A stretch of DNA of 64,000 bases from Streptomyces sp. SDr-06 (GCF_003324565.1 NZ_QOLA01000030.1:1-64000); one strand, 5' to 3'. Shown: positions 42,603-51,909, counted from the stretch's first letter. Notes: generated by a model from the letters alone, not told the origin. Numbers and translations: made by a program.

Positions 42603-43232
42603 GTGTTGCGACACCAGGATGAGACCAGGGCGGCCTACGACGGGGTCGTCGAACTGTATGCGTCCATGTTTGCCAATCAGTTGGAGACGCAGCCGTTCGC
42701 GCGGCAGATGATCGCCACCTTCGCCGAGTTCGTGCGCGGCACCGGGAACCTGCGGACAGCCGACGTCGGGTGCGGCCCCGGGCACCTGACGGCCATGCTG
42801 CACGGCCTGGGGCTGGACGCCTTCGGGCTCGATCTCTCCCCGGCCATGGTCGCGCACGCCCGGCAGGCCCATCCGGAGCTGCGGTTCGACGAAGCGCGCA
42901 TGGAAGCCCTGCCCGTCGAGGACGGCACACTCGGCGGAGTACTGGCTCACTACTCGATGATCCACACCCCACCTGCCGAACTGCCCGCGCTGCTCGCTGA
43001 GCAGGTGCGTGCCCTGGCACCAGGAGGCGTGCTCCTGGTGTCCTTCTTCGGTACGGAGGGTTCGGAACCGGTCCGCTTCGACCACAAGGTGGCGCCCGCC
43101 TACAGCTGGCCGACGGAGCAGTTCGCCGATCTGCTGTCCGGAGCAGGACTTGTCACCTTGGCGCGACTGCTCCACGACCCAGCGTCTGAGCGGGGCTTCC
43201 TCGACTCCCACGTGCTGGCCCGCCGCCCGTAG
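42603..43232 (+). CDS. Class I SAM-dependent methyltransferase
   Basis: A 209-residue methyltransferase with motif I TADVGCGPGHLTAMLHGLGLD, the acidic strand-2 end in LDLSPAMVAHAR, motif II-like LGGVLAHYSMIHTPP and motif III ALAPGGVLLVSFFG. It methylates an unknown small molecule. The start could be the GTG at 42573 or the GTG at 42603; neither has a strong ribosome binding site, and I prefer the second because the family usually starts close to LRHQDETRAAYD. It is followed after 23 bases by the DUF1152 gene, so the two are likely one transcript. Confidence 0.87.
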   Translation: MLRHQDETRAAYDGVVELYASMFANQLETQPFARQMIATFAEFVRGTGNLRTADVGCGPGHLTAMLHGLGLDAFGLDLSPAMVAHARQAHPELRFDEARMEALPVEDGTLGGVLAHYSMIHTPPAELPALLAEQVRALAPGGVLLVSFFGTEGSEPVRFDHKVAPAYSWPTEQFADLLSGAGLVTLARLLHDPASERGFLDSHVLARRP

Positions 43233-43255
43233 CGGGGCCCTGTTAGCGTCATACG

Positions 43256-44221
43256 GTGATCTCTCTGGGGGAGCCGGCATTCTTCACCCGCCTGCGCGAC
43301 GCGCGACGGGTGCTCATCGTCGGCGCGGGGGGTGGCTTCGACGTCTACGCCGGGCTGCCGCTCGCGTTCGCGCTGCGTTCGGCGGGCAAGGAGGTGCACC
43401 TCGCCAACTTGTCGTTCGCCGACCTGTACGGCCTGGACCTCGACGCGTGGGTGGACCAGGACGTCGCGGCCGTCGGACCCGACACCCCCGTGCGCGGCGA
43501 CTATTTCCCTGAACGAACGCTGGCCCAGTGGCTCGTGACGCAGGATCTGCCGCCGATCGTGTATGCGTTCCCGAGTGTCGGGGTCCAACCGCTGCGCGCG
43601 GCCTACCGGACGCTGATCAAGTATCTCGGTGGTGTCGACGCGGTCGTGCTGGTGGATGGCGGCACGGACATTCTGATGCGCGGCGACGAGCACGGTCTCG
43701 GCACCCCGGAGGAGGACATGGCGAGCCTGGCCGCAGTGAACGGACTCGACGAGGTTCCGCACCGGCTCGTGGCCTGTCTCGGGTTCGGGGTGGACGCGTA
43801 TCACGGCGTGAACCACTCGCTCGTGCTGGAGAACCTGGCCGCCCTGGACCGGGACGGCTCCTATCTCGGCGCGTTCTCGCTGCTCGGCGCGGGGCGGGAG
43901 GGCGCGCTGTATCTCGACGCGGTCGCGCACGCCGAGCGTCACACCGCGAGCCACCCGAGCATCGTGAACGGTTCCGTGGCCGCCGCCGTGCGGGGTGACT
44001 TCGGCAACGTCCGGGTCACGGAAAGGACCAAGGGCAGCGAGTTGTTCATCAACCCGCTGATGGCGCTGTACTTCTGTGTGGACCTGCCTGGACTGGCAGG
44101 CCGCAATCTCTACCTCGGCCTGCTGGAACGGACGGTGCTGATGCGGCAGGTGGGTTCCGTGATCGAGGAGTTCCGCACCACGCTGCCCCGTCAGCGCCCC
44201 CCGAGGACGTTCCCGCACTGA
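43256..44221 (+). CDS. DUF1152 domain protein
   Basis: A 321-residue protein of the DUF1152 family. It has a dinucleotide-like start RRVLIVGAGGGFDVYAGLPLA, then GKEVHLANLSF, VVLVDGGTDILMRGDE and a conserved ACLGFGVDAYHGVNH. The family is found in bacteria and archaea and has no settled function that I know; a deoxyhypusine-synthase-like Rossmann fold would fit the glycine-rich start. It lacks membrane segments and a signal. It is downstream of a methyltransferase with a short gap. Confidence 0.85.
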   Translation: MISLGEPAFFTRLRDARRVLIVGAGGGFDVYAGLPLAFALRSAGKEVHLANLSFADLYGLDLDAWVDQDVAAVGPDTPVRGDYFPERTLAQWLVTQDLPPIVYAFPSVGVQPLRAAYRTLIKYLGGVDAVVLVDGGTDILMRGDEHGLGTPEEDMASLAAVNGLDEVPHRLVACLGFGVDAYHGVNHSLVLENLAALDRDGSYLGAFSLLGAGREGALYLDAVAHAERHTASHPSIVNGSVAAAVRGDFGNVRVTERTKGSELFINPLMALYFCVDLPGLAGRNLYLGLLERTVLMRQVGSVIEEFRTTLPRQRPPRTFPH

Positions 44222-44489
44222 ACCTTCCTCTGGCACGCGCGGATGCTTCCTGTGCGCGGGTTCATCTCGGGCGGGGCTCGTGGGCGGTTCGGCGATGCCG
44301 ACGCACTTCCCGGCCGTCCCAGGGTTGTGAGGCTTTGCTTCCCAGGGCCGGCGCGGAGGCGACGCTGTCACGAGCGCGTGGGTGCAGGGCCTCCGGGTGT
44401 CGTCCACACTGACGCGGCAGGGGAGGACGGCTTCTGGCCGCCGCCCTCCCGGTTGTCATCGCCGCGGCGGCCCGGGCCGAGCCGTCCGG

Positions 44490-45620
44490 CTACCGGCTGA
44501 GCGTCTTGAGAGCCGCCGCGTCGTACGGCTGCAGTTCGTCGAAGCGGTTGCCGAGGACCTTCGCCGCCCACTGCGGGTCCTGCAGGAGTGCGCGGCCGAC
44601 AGCGACCATGTCGAACTCGTCGCGCTCCATGCGGTCCAAGAGGTTGTTGATGTCGCCGAGAGCCGAGCCTTCACCGGCGAAGGCGCCGAGGAAGTCACCG
44701 TCGAGGCCGACCGAGCCGACGGTGATGGTCGGCCGGCCGGTGAGCTTCTTGGTCCAGCCCGCAAGGTTGAGGTCCGAGCCCTCGAACTCCGGGAGCCAGT
44801 AGCGCCGGGTGGAGGCGTGGAACACGTCCACGCCCGCGGACGCCAGCGGGGCGAGGATCGCCTCCAGTTCCTCCGGGGTCTGTGCGAGGCGGGCGTCGTA
44901 GGCCTCCTGCTTCCACTGCGAGTAGCGGAAGATCACCGGGAAGTCGGCCGACACGCGTTCGCGGACCGCGGCGACGATCTCCGCCGCGAACTTCGTGCGT
45001 GCGACCGCGTCGCCGCCGTAGGCGTCGGTGCGGCGGTTGGTGCGCTCCCACAGGAACTGGTCGAGCAAGTAGCCGTGGGCGCCGTGCAGTTCGACGCCGT
45101 CGAAGCCGATGCGCTCGGCCTCCGCGGCAGCGTCGGCGAACGCGCCGATGACGTCATCGAGGTCCGCGCGGGTCATGGCCTTGCCGGTTCCCTCGGTCCC
45201 GTCGACGCGGATGCCGGAGGGGCCGACGGCGGGCGCGTCGGCGTACGGCGCCTGACCCTGCTCGCGCACCATGCCTATGTGCCACAGCTGCGGCACGATC
45301 GTGCCGCCGGCCTCGTGCACGGCCGAGGCGACCTTGGCCCACCCCGCCAGCTGGTCCTCGCCGTGGAAGCGCGGGATCCGGTCGCTCTGTCCGGCGGACT
45401 CGTGCCCGACGTAGGTCCCCTCGGTGACGATGAGGCCCACACCGGCGGCCGCCCGGCTGGCGTAGTAGGCCTGTACGTCCTCGCCGGGCACGCCGCCGGG
45501 GGAGAACATCCGCGTCATCGGGGCCATCGCGATGCGGTTGGGGACGGTCAGACCGTTCAGGGTCACGGGCCGGGACAGGATGTCGGCCGCGCGAGAGGCG
45601 GTGGACGGGGTGACGGTCAT
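44490..45620 (-). CDS. Old yellow enzyme family NADH:flavin oxidoreductase
   Basis: A 376-residue TIM-barrel FMN enzyme. Visible blocks are NRIAMAPMTRMFSPGG, LIVTEGTYVG, PQLWHIG, FDGVELHGAHGYLLDQFLWERTNRRTDAYGG, VIFRYSQWKQEAYDARL and FDMVAVGRALLQDPQWAAKV. These enzymes reduce activated C=C bonds, often as xenobiotic responses. The catalytic-pair region has the H-x-x-H form (HGAHGY). It is divergent from a MarR regulator. The gap holds a perfect inverted repeat at 45675-45689, 55 bases upstream of its start, the likely operator. Confidence 0.92.
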   Translation of the reverse strand: MTVTPSTASRAADILSRPVTLNGLTVPNRIAMAPMTRMFSPGGVPGEDVQAYYASRAAAGVGLIVTEGTYVGHESAGQSDRIPRFHGEDQLAGWAKVASAVHEAGGTIVPQLWHIGMVREQGQAPYADAPAVGPSGIRVDGTEGTGKAMTRADLDDVIGAFADAAAEAERIGFDGVELHGAHGYLLDQFLWERTNRRTDAYGGDAVARTKFAAEIVAAVRERVSADFPVIFRYSQWKQEAYDARLAQTPEELEAILAPLASAGVDVFHASTRRYWLPEFEGSDLNLAGWTKKLTGRPTITVGSVGLDGDFLGAFAGEGSALGDINNLLDRMERDEFDMVAVGRALLQDPQWAAKVLGNRFDELQPYDAAALKTLSR

Positions 45621-45674
45621 GCGGGTCCTCCGAGGGATGAGGGGGCTCGTCCGGGTACGACGAGAAGTGCATAG

Positions 45675-45689
45675 TACACATGCTGTGTA
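45675..45689. promoter_or_regulatory. Inverted repeat TACACATGCTGTGTA, likely MarR operator
   Basis: Six-base arms TACACA and TGTGTA flank TGC. The site is AT-rich within a GC-rich genome and lies between the reductase gene (minus) and the MarR gene (plus), overlapping the expected reductase promoter. A further ATGCATAT follows at 45692-45699. Confidence 0.65.
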
Positions 45690-45899
45690 TCATGCATATT
45701 GCGTGCTCGTGGGGGAGGAGCCGCCCTGATGGGGCACCCGGCGGCGCCTCGGTGCGGTAGGGGCCCGCGGGCCGCGACGTGGTGGCCGAGACCCGGCGCT
45801 CGATCCGTCCGGGGTGGCACCACGCGTCGACTTCGAAGGGGGGCTCGCCTCGGTGGTCGGCGGGTCGGCGACAATGGAGCGACGGAATGGCTGGGAGGC

Positions 45900-46409
45900 G
45901 TGGTGCTGGAAAAGCTGGAGCGGGAGCTGATGCTGCTCTCACGACACCAGGTGCTCGCCCGGCGTGAGCGTGACCCCGAACGCCTGGAGCGGTCGGCGTA
46001 CCTGCTGCTCAGCCGGATCGACACCCAAGGCCCCATGTCCATCGGCGAGTTGGCGGAAGCCTTCGGACTCGACACCTCGACGGTGAACCGCCAGACGGCG
46101 GCCCTGCTGCGCTGCGGACTGGCCGAGCGCGTGGCGGACCCGGACGGCGGCATGGCCCGCAAACTGCGCATCACCGACGAGGGCGGGCGCCGCCTCGCCC
46201 AGGACCGTGAGGCCAACCGGTCCTGCCTGGCACAGGTCGTCGCCGACTGGTCCCCCGAGGAGGTACGGGAGCTGGAGGGCATCCTGGTCCGGCTGAACCG
46301 CAGCGCCGAGGCCCTTGAAGGCCGCTACTGGCCGCGTTCCGAGGACGACGGCCCCCGCGCCGACTGCCCCGCGCGGACGCCCCACCACCCCGCCCGCCCC
46401 ACCCGGTAG
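45900..46409 (+). CDS. MarR family transcriptional regulator
   Basis: A 169-residue winged-helix regulator. The helix-turn-helix is MSIGELAEAFGLDTSTVNRQTAALLRCGLAERV and the wing DPDGGMARKLRITDEGGRRL. The C-terminus carries a short Pro/Arg/His-rich tail. Orientation and the palindrome upstream of the divergent old yellow enzyme gene suggest local control of that gene, released by an electrophile or aromatic ligand. The start is one of two adjacent GTG codons at 45900 and 45903, with GGGAGG just upstream. Confidence 0.87.
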   Translation: MVLEKLERELMLLSRHQVLARRERDPERLERSAYLLLSRIDTQGPMSIGELAEAFGLDTSTVNRQTAALLRCGLAERVADPDGGMARKLRITDEGGRRLAQDREANRSCLAQVVADWSPEEVRELEGILVRLNRSAEALEGRYWPRSEDDGPRADCPARTPHHPARPTR

Positions 46410-46478
46410 GACCTGCCGCTGCCGCCCCGGGAACCGCACCGGCCTCATGGCGCCCACCGCGGCGGGGCCGACTGGGCG

Positions 46479-46832
46479 TCAGGCGGGTCGAACCGTACGG
46501 GGGCCGACGCACCCGGCGCCGTGAGCTCGGACGCGTTCGCGCAGCGCCCGATCGGCGGTCACGACCGTGCAGGGCCGGTCGGCGTGGGCGGCGGCGAGTT
46601 CCACGATGAGGTCGTCGCCGCTGCCGGGCGCGGACTCGACCCGCACCCCGGCCACGGACTCGACACCCCGGGCGGCACCCTCGACGACGAGGATCACCTC
46701 TTCGCCGGCGTCCCTTCCGGCCAGTTGGTCCCGCAGCCGCTCAGCGGCGCCCTTGCGGTCGCGCCACCATCCGTCCGGGACGGAGCCGACGACGTTCGCG
46801 GCATCGACGATCAGTACCGAACGCACACTCAC
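46479..46832 (-). CDS. NYN/PIN-like nuclease fold protein
   Basis: A 117-residue protein. Acidic residues lie at the positions of a NYN (YacP-type) fold: LIVDAANVVGSVPDGWWRD with the D-x-x-N start, then GSGDDLIVELAAAHADR, and VVTADRALRERVRAHGA. Close relatives in Streptomyces are often labelled NTP pyrophosphohydrolase, but the fold points to an RNA-directed nuclease. The protein may be active, since three acidic positions are kept. It is convergent with the MarR gene. Confidence 0.72.
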   Translation of the reverse strand: MSVRSVLIVDAANVVGSVPDGWWRDRKGAAERLRDQLAGRDAGEEVILVVEGAARGVESVAGVRVESAPGSGDDLIVELAAAHADRPCTVVTADRALRERVRAHGAGCVGPRTVRPA

Positions 46833-47163
46833 GATGCCTCCCGAGCGCGTCGTGCCTGACTCGGCGTGGTGCGCATCCCTTTTGTGATCACGGGCCGTGA
46901 TTCTGCCATGGTCGCGTGGAGCACCTCGGGCCGGCCCTGAAGCAGAGCCGGTCTCGACTCAGTCATATAAAAAGACAACTACCGGATTGTCGTCAGCGCG
47001 CCTCTTCTGCTTCCGCACGCTCCCCGGTGCGGTACGTCCCGCCGGGTTTCGCGTCGCAAGGTCGGGTAGGCCTTCCGGAGGATAATGCGAAGATATGCAG
47101 CTTTGAGAGTCGCTGCAGACAAATCACTCCGTGCCACCTCCGCGACGCAAGGAGGCCTGAAGT
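46833..47163. other. Upstream region of the pore-forming protein gene
   Basis: No gene is seen in these 331 bases. A low-GC stretch at 46960-46992 contains CATATAAAAAGACAACT and the small inverted pair GACAA/TTGTC around ACTACCGGA. A second AT-rich piece at 47078-47125 contains GATAATGCGAAGATATGC. Both are possible promoter elements for the pore-forming protein operon; AAGGAGG precedes the start at 47164. Confidence 0.4.
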
Positions 47164-48405
47164 ATGGCTATCTCCCCAGTGACCGGAAAGGTCCCCGGCC
47201 CCGCCGAAGCCGGAAGTGAGAATGCGGTGGGCAAGACCTATAAACCCACGCGGTTTATGCGTCACCCGCTCACGCGCAAGAATCAGAGGGAACTCAGGCT
47301 CCTCACCAGCGAGCCTCCACCCATCCTGGGCAGGTGGAAAAGCTGGGAAGACATGAGCCGAGCAGAGAAAAAACCGCCGGAATGGAGCACGGTCAGCGGG
47401 AAGTGGGACAAGGTCAAGGGAAAAGTCCAGAAGGCATCCGCCGATGAGCCGGACCGCTGGATCGCTCCCATCGGGTTCTCCATCAACAAGGTGACATATG
47501 GCACCTTCCCGGAGGGAGACTCTGCGCACGGGCGCGGGTGGGGCACCTACATGAACATGGGTGTGCCGCTCATCGAGGAGCGGAGCGACATTCAGCAGCC
47601 TCCCCCTGACGTGATCTATGAGAACACGTTCGTCAATCGAACCGACCCGCGGCCGGTTACCTGGACCGCTGGTTTCGAATACTCGGTTTCGAACACGGTC
47701 AGCTGGTCCCTCCAAGGCCAGGTGCAGCTCACGTTCGGCGCGAAAGCCACTGGGTCCCTGCAACAGCAACTGCAGCAGAGTATGGCCCTGAATCAGTCCC
47801 AGAAGACGACCCTGAAGAACAGCAAGGACAACCAGGGCGTCGACTCGGAGTCGCAGTCGCAGGGGACGAGCACCACCACGGCGACCGGTACGGCTACGGG
47901 TACCGGAGAACTGTCGGTCCAGTTGATGCTCGGGATCAGCGCTTCCGTCAGCGGATCGTTCACCACCCAGTTCAAAGGTTCGTTCTCGCTGAGCGGCACC
48001 GTCGACACCCGGGCCGTGGTGCGGGCCACCCAGCGGCGCAAGGTCAGCAGGTTCGACTATGAACTCCCCATTACCTTCGGCGGAGTGGTGGCGCTGTACT
48101 ACGCGGAGCCCGTGGAATTCAGCGGCATCCAGAGCATTCAAGGGGCAGAGGACGATGAGACGCGCAAGCGCGCGCAGACGCAGGATCAACGCGGAGTAGC
48201 AGAACCCGAGAAGTATTATCACGTGGTCGCGCGGGCGGTCGACGTACTTGAGTTGATCGAGGACGGCAGGGACTACTTGAGTCAAAAAGGGGAGGCGGAG
48301 ATCGTTTCCGTCCTGGCCGGGGAAGCGGAGGTGTTCGAGCTGGAAAAGCTCACCCTCAGCGACGGCTTCGTCGAGGGGCAGGAAGCACCGTTCTACAAGA
48401 GCTGA
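47164..48405 (+). CDS. Aerolysin/ETX-MTX2-like pore-forming protein
   Basis: A 413-residue protein. From about residue 150 it has the signature of beta-pore-forming toxins of the aerolysin/ETX-MTX2 kind: an Asn-Arg-Thr strand start (ENTFVNRTDPRPVTWTAGFEYSVSN), alternating polar/hydrophobic Ser/Thr-rich strands, and a central insertion segment very rich in Ser, Thr and Gly (STTTATGTATGTGELSVQL). A long strand pair SVSGSFTTQFKGSFSLSGTV and YELPITFGGVVALYY follow. The N-terminal 120 residues are Lys-rich and unrecognised. There is no signal peptide. The next gene encodes a beta-propeller and the two look like an operon. Codon use is somewhat less GC-rich than the neighbours, which suggests transfer. 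Family assignment rests on pattern, not on a search. Confidence 0.65.
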   Translation: MAISPVTGKVPGPAEAGSENAVGKTYKPTRFMRHPLTRKNQRELRLLTSEPPPILGRWKSWEDMSRAEKKPPEWSTVSGKWDKVKGKVQKASADEPDRWIAPIGFSINKVTYGTFPEGDSAHGRGWGTYMNMGVPLIEERSDIQQPPPDVIYENTFVNRTDPRPVTWTAGFEYSVSNTVSWSLQGQVQLTFGAKATGSLQQQLQQSMALNQSQKTTLKNSKDNQGVDSESQSQGTSTTTATGTATGTGELSVQLMLGISASVSGSFTTQFKGSFSLSGTVDTRAVVRATQRRKVSRFDYELPITFGGVVALYYAEPVEFSGIQSIQGAEDDETRKRAQTQDQRGVAEPEKYYHVVARAVDVLELIEDGRDYLSQKGEAEIVSVLAGEAEVFELEKLTLSDGFVEGQEAPFYKS

Positions 48406-48453
48406 AGCCAGAGCCGACGCGTCGTTCCGCGAGGGAACGCAGAAGGGAAGCTC

Positions 48454-49764
48454 ATGTCTGACGGCAAAGGCCAAACCGGCGGCGAGCGAGAAAGCGGGCC
48501 CACGGGGAGGTATGACCTTTTTGGTAACGCCTTCAACAGCGGCAGCGACCGGGCCAAAGAGGCCGAGAAGTCCGCCGAGGAACTCGGCAAGGCGATCCCT
48601 GGTGCCGGCCACGGCGCCTGGGACGAAGACGAGGAGAGCGTATCGGGAGACGTGTCGGCCTATGTGCAGAGTCTGGAGAAGGGGCGCGACCCATGGCATC
48701 CGCGCCAGACCGCACACGGGGCACTGGATGTCATGCAGGGCTTCCTCGGTCCGCATTTCTCGAGTTTCCAGGCGACAGCCGAGCGTCAGCGTCAAGTCAG
48801 CGAAGACCCCAAGCCGACATCCGGCACGGCATCATCAACGATGAAGTCCTCGACCGAAGAGGAGGAATTCAGGAAAGCGGCAAAAATTCGCGATGAAGAT
48901 CAGCCGCACATCAGCGACGACATGCGAAGGAATCTGGACAGGACTCGGTACCAGACCGAGGGCGCCCTCCTTGTCGCAGGCGGGATGGCGGGCCATGCCG
49001 TGGGCGTCGCGCTGGACCCGGCGCAGGAGAAGGCCTACGTCGTCACGGACAGCGGCAAGCTCTACAGCGTCTCGCTCACCCATCACGTCAAGCGCGAGTT
49101 CGTGACGACCGAAAGCCTGGGAAGTCCCGGGGGAGTGGCCCTGGACGGAGAGGGCAAGGCCTACGTCACCGACCACAGCGGCAATCGCCTCGTTCGAGTC
49201 GATCTGTCCAACGGCACCACCGAGACGGTTGTCACCGGCGTTCAGGCCTACGCCGTCAAGCTGGACACAGAGGGCAAGACTGCCTACGTCACCGGTCTGG
49301 ACGGAAAGCTGTTCGCGGTCGATCTGGGGAAGAAGGACACCAAGAAGCTGATCGTCGACGGGTTGGGGCCGTCCACCTCGGGAGCGACGCTGGACGGCAA
49401 CGGCAAGGCGTACACCGGCAATTGGAACCACGTAGGGAATCTGTGGGAGGTGGACCTGCTGGCCGACCGGCCCACCAAGCGTGCGGTGACCGCCCTCTCC
49501 CGGCAGAGCGGCGACATCGCGCTGGACGGCGCGGGCACGGCGTACATCAGCGATCACTGGGGCGACGTCCTGTACAAGGTTGACCTGGCCAGCGGCGCCC
49601 AGCGCGTGGCGGTCAAGGCCACGGGCAGCTTCTCCGCTCTCGGCGTCGCGTTGGACCTCGACAATGGTGTGCTGTACGTCAGCACTTGGGAAGGCCAGCT
49701 CTGGCGGTTCGCTCTGCGGGTTCTGCAGAGCCCCGAGCTGATCGAGATCACGACCGGAGTGTAG
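48454..49764 (+). CDS. Beta-propeller (NHL/SMP-30-like) protein with acidic helical N-terminus
   Basis: A 436-residue protein. The first 165 residues are polar, acidic and without a signal peptide. From about 166 to 430, units of roughly 42 residues repeat, each with a variant of GVALDGEGKAYVTDHSGN followed by LVRVDLS, about six blades of an NHL- or YncE-like propeller. Propellers of this kind bind partners or sugars. AGGGAAGCTC precedes the ATG at 48454, and the gene begins 48 bases after the pore-forming protein gene. It may be a binding or delivery partner or an antidote of that protein. No catalytic residues are obvious. Confidence 0.75.
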   Translation: MSDGKGQTGGERESGPTGRYDLFGNAFNSGSDRAKEAEKSAEELGKAIPGAGHGAWDEDEESVSGDVSAYVQSLEKGRDPWHPRQTAHGALDVMQGFLGPHFSSFQATAERQRQVSEDPKPTSGTASSTMKSSTEEEEFRKAAKIRDEDQPHISDDMRRNLDRTRYQTEGALLVAGGMAGHAVGVALDPAQEKAYVVTDSGKLYSVSLTHHVKREFVTTESLGSPGGVALDGEGKAYVTDHSGNRLVRVDLSNGTTETVVTGVQAYAVKLDTEGKTAYVTGLDGKLFAVDLGKKDTKKLIVDGLGPSTSGATLDGNGKAYTGNWNHVGNLWEVDLLADRPTKRAVTALSRQSGDIALDGAGTAYISDHWGDVLYKVDLASGAQRVAVKATGSFSALGVALDLDNGVLYVSTWEGQLWRFALRVLQSPELIEITTGV

Positions 49765-49808
49765 GGAGCAGGCCGCCTCCCGCGGCTTGTGCACCACCGC
49801 ACGCGGTT

Positions 49809-50015
49809 TCACTCCAGCAGGGTGACGGCCACAGCCGCGATCACCATGACCGCGGCGACGCCGACCAGGACGCACCGAGCCACCCACCGCCCTCCGACGT
49901 ACCCGGCCGCCCCTCGCCTGGCGATCCGGGGAACCTCGGTGAGCAGGCAAGGCTCAAGCCAGTAGCCCCCGAGCAGAGCGGCGTACTGCACACCATCGTC
50001 ATCGCGCATGTCCAC
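49809..50015 (-). CDS. Small single-span membrane protein
   Basis: A 68-residue protein that begins MDMRDDDGVQYAALLGGYW and ends with one hydrophobic segment (VARCVLVGVAAVMVIAAVAV) right at the C-terminus, so it would be tail-anchored with its N-terminus inside. It is convergent with the propeller gene. The coding bias looks genuine but it has no recognised family. Confidence 0.5.
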   Translation of the reverse strand: MDMRDDDGVQYAALLGGYWLEPCLLTEVPRIARRGAAGYVGGRWVARCVLVGVAAVMVIAAVAVTLLE

Positions 50016-50529
50016 ACGCCTTCAACACCGCTTCCGGCGCGGCCGCAACGGGCTGGACTTCGATGTGATGAAGAGCTGGAGATGGAGGAATGCACCGTCC
50101 GTTCCGGGGCAGGCGCGCCGATTAAAACTCCGCGCGCGAACCACATGCCGACCGTGATCACGAGAGGCACCCACTTGCTGGAGCGTTGCGCAGAGCGCTG
50201 GCGCGGGCAGTGGCGTACGCCGGAGGCCTTGCCTTCTCACGCCCCCTGCGCACTTCATAGATCGGTTCGCGCCCTGATGCGGGGGTGCGCGCGCCTTCCC
50301 GGGCCCGGGAGCCTGATGGACCGTTACATGTCTAACCTGCTCCGTTCCGGTCGGGTGATGGCTGTCGCCGGGGCCCTCACCCTCATCTCCTGACCCGGCT
50401 GGACCGCCGCTGGTCCTGTCACACGGCCTCGCCCTGACAGCGATGGCGGCCCACCACCCCCGACCGCCACGGCCGGTAGGCCTCAACTGCCGAGGCCGAA
50501 CCCGGCGCGCAGAAACCAAGGAGCCGATC
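50016..50529. other. Gene-poor stretch with a fragment of a secreted protein gene
   Basis: From 50317 the plus strand reads MDRYMSNLLRSGRVMAVAGA and stops at TGA near 50392, which looks like a signal peptide cut off after its hydrophobic core. Nothing coding follows until the GTG at 50530. The rest shows no structure I can support. Confidence 0.35.
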
Positions 50530-50811
50530 GTGACTCACCATGGCGACCGCCAGGCGAACCTGGCCGAAGAAGTGGTGACCCTGCTGGCCGGGCTTGCCGA
50601 TCTCGCTCTCAGCGGGCTGAGCAGCGCGGTCGGCAGCGCCAACAACCTGCTGCGCCGCGCAGATCTCGGAGAGCTCCTGGCGGACGGTCAGGATGAGGCC
50701 AAGGCCCGTGGCCGACTGTTTCTCGACCGTCACGCCGGTGCGACACCGGCACATCTGGAGGTCCTGGCCCGCACGGTCGGGACACACTCGCGGGAGACGA
50801 CCGCCTCGTGA
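50530..50811 (+). CDS. Small helical protein, first gene of the isoprenoid operon
   Basis: A 93-residue protein, beginning with GTG at 50530 after AAGGAG. It is predicted mainly helical: LAEEVVTLLAGLADLALSGL and NNLLRRADLGELLADGQDEAKARGRLFLDRH, ending in a Ser/Thr-rich tail. It has no recognised family. The GTGA overlap with the polyprenyl synthase start means tight coupling, so it could be a small subunit or assembly partner of that enzyme, as some polyprenyl synthases have. Confidence 0.7.
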   Translation: MTHHGDRQANLAEEVVTLLAGLADLALSGLSSAVGSANNLLRRADLGELLADGQDEAKARGRLFLDRHAGATPAHLEVLARTVGTHSRETTAS

Positions 50812-51893
50812 CGGACAACACCGGGAACAGCCTCCTCAAGGAACGGATCGACTCGGTCCTGGAGGAGTTCGTCACGGCTGAAGCACATGCACTGGCTGAC
50901 ATCGACGCCGCTCTGCAACCGGTCTCGGAGCAGCTCCACGCCGCGACCGGGCACGGCAAACGCCTGAGGGCCGCCTTCTGCTACTGGGGTTGGCGCGGCA
51001 CGGGACAGCCCGACAGCGACGCGCTGGTACGGGCCGCCGCCGCCATCGAGCTGGTCCACGCGGCCGCCGTGGTGCACGACGACCTGATCGACCACAGCAG
51101 CACCAGGCACGGCCGCCCCACCGTGCACACGGCCCTGAGTCGGCCGGCCTGCGGCCAGGTCCGCGACGCCGACCGTGGCCCGAGCGGCCGTGACCGCCCT
51201 CAGCCCAGCGCCCGGGCACTGGCGATGCTGGTGGGAGACCTGCTGATGGCGATGGCGGGACAGCTGTTCACCAGCTCGGGCCTGCCCGGCGCCTTCCTCC
51301 ACAGAGCCCGGCCCCTGTGGACGGTATTGGCCCGCGAACTGGTGGCCGGGGAATGCCTGGAGATCCTGCGGACCGGGCGCGATCCCGAACTGGATGCATC
51401 GGTGAAGGTGATCCGGTACAAGACCGCCAAGTACACCGTCGAACACCCCTTGCAGCTCGGTGGTCTCCTCGCCGGCGCCACGCCGCGCCTCCTGCAGGCC
51501 TACAGCGATTACGGCCTTCCGCTGGGCGAAGCCTTCCAGCTCCGCGACGACCTGCTCGGCCTGTTCGGCGATCCCGCCGAGACGGGCAAGGATCCGGCTG
51601 ATGACGTGACCGGCGACCGCCCCACCGTGCTGATGGCCCATGCGCTCGGTTGCGCCGGTCCGGCCGAACGCGAGGAACTGCGCGGCCTGCTGGGCCAGGA
51701 AGGACTCACGGAGCAGCAGGTGCAGCAGGTCCGGGACATCGCCTGTCGCACCGGAGCCGTCACCCGTGTCGAGGAGATGATCACCGCCCGGCAGCGCGCG
51801 GCACAGGACGCACTGGCGGGCGCCGACGTGACCGGGGAGGCCCGCCGCGCGCTCACCACTCTGGCGGCCGACGCCACCACCCGCACCCACTGA
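50808..51893 (+). CDS. Polyprenyl (geranylgeranyl-type) diphosphate synthase
   Basis: A 361-residue all-trans prenyl transferase. The first aspartate-rich motif is VHDDLIDHS (DDLID at 91-95), the second is FQLRDDLLGLFGDP with D-D-x-x-G replacing the usual DDxxD. KRLRAAFCYWGW and YKTAKYTVEHPLQLGG are also family blocks. It condenses isopentenyl diphosphate with allylic diphosphates; chain length is probably C20 but is not certain. A stretch of about 20 residues after the first motif (SRPACGQVRDADRGPSGRDR) is a polar insertion. It precedes an Lcp-like oxygenase by 16 bases. Confidence 0.9.
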   Translation: MTDNTGNSLLKERIDSVLEEFVTAEAHALADIDAALQPVSEQLHAATGHGKRLRAAFCYWGWRGTGQPDSDALVRAAAAIELVHAAAVVHDDLIDHSSTRHGRPTVHTALSRPACGQVRDADRGPSGRDRPQPSARALAMLVGDLLMAMAGQLFTSSGLPGAFLHRARPLWTVLARELVAGECLEILRTGRDPELDASVKVIRYKTAKYTVEHPLQLGGLLAGATPRLLQAYSDYGLPLGEAFQLRDDLLGLFGDPAETGKDPADDVTGDRPTVLMAHALGCAGPAEREELRGLLGQEGLTEQQVQQVRDIACRTGAVTRVEEMITARQRAAQDALAGADVTGEARRALTTLAADATTRTH

Positions 51894-51909
51894 CCCCTGG
51901 AGCACCGTG

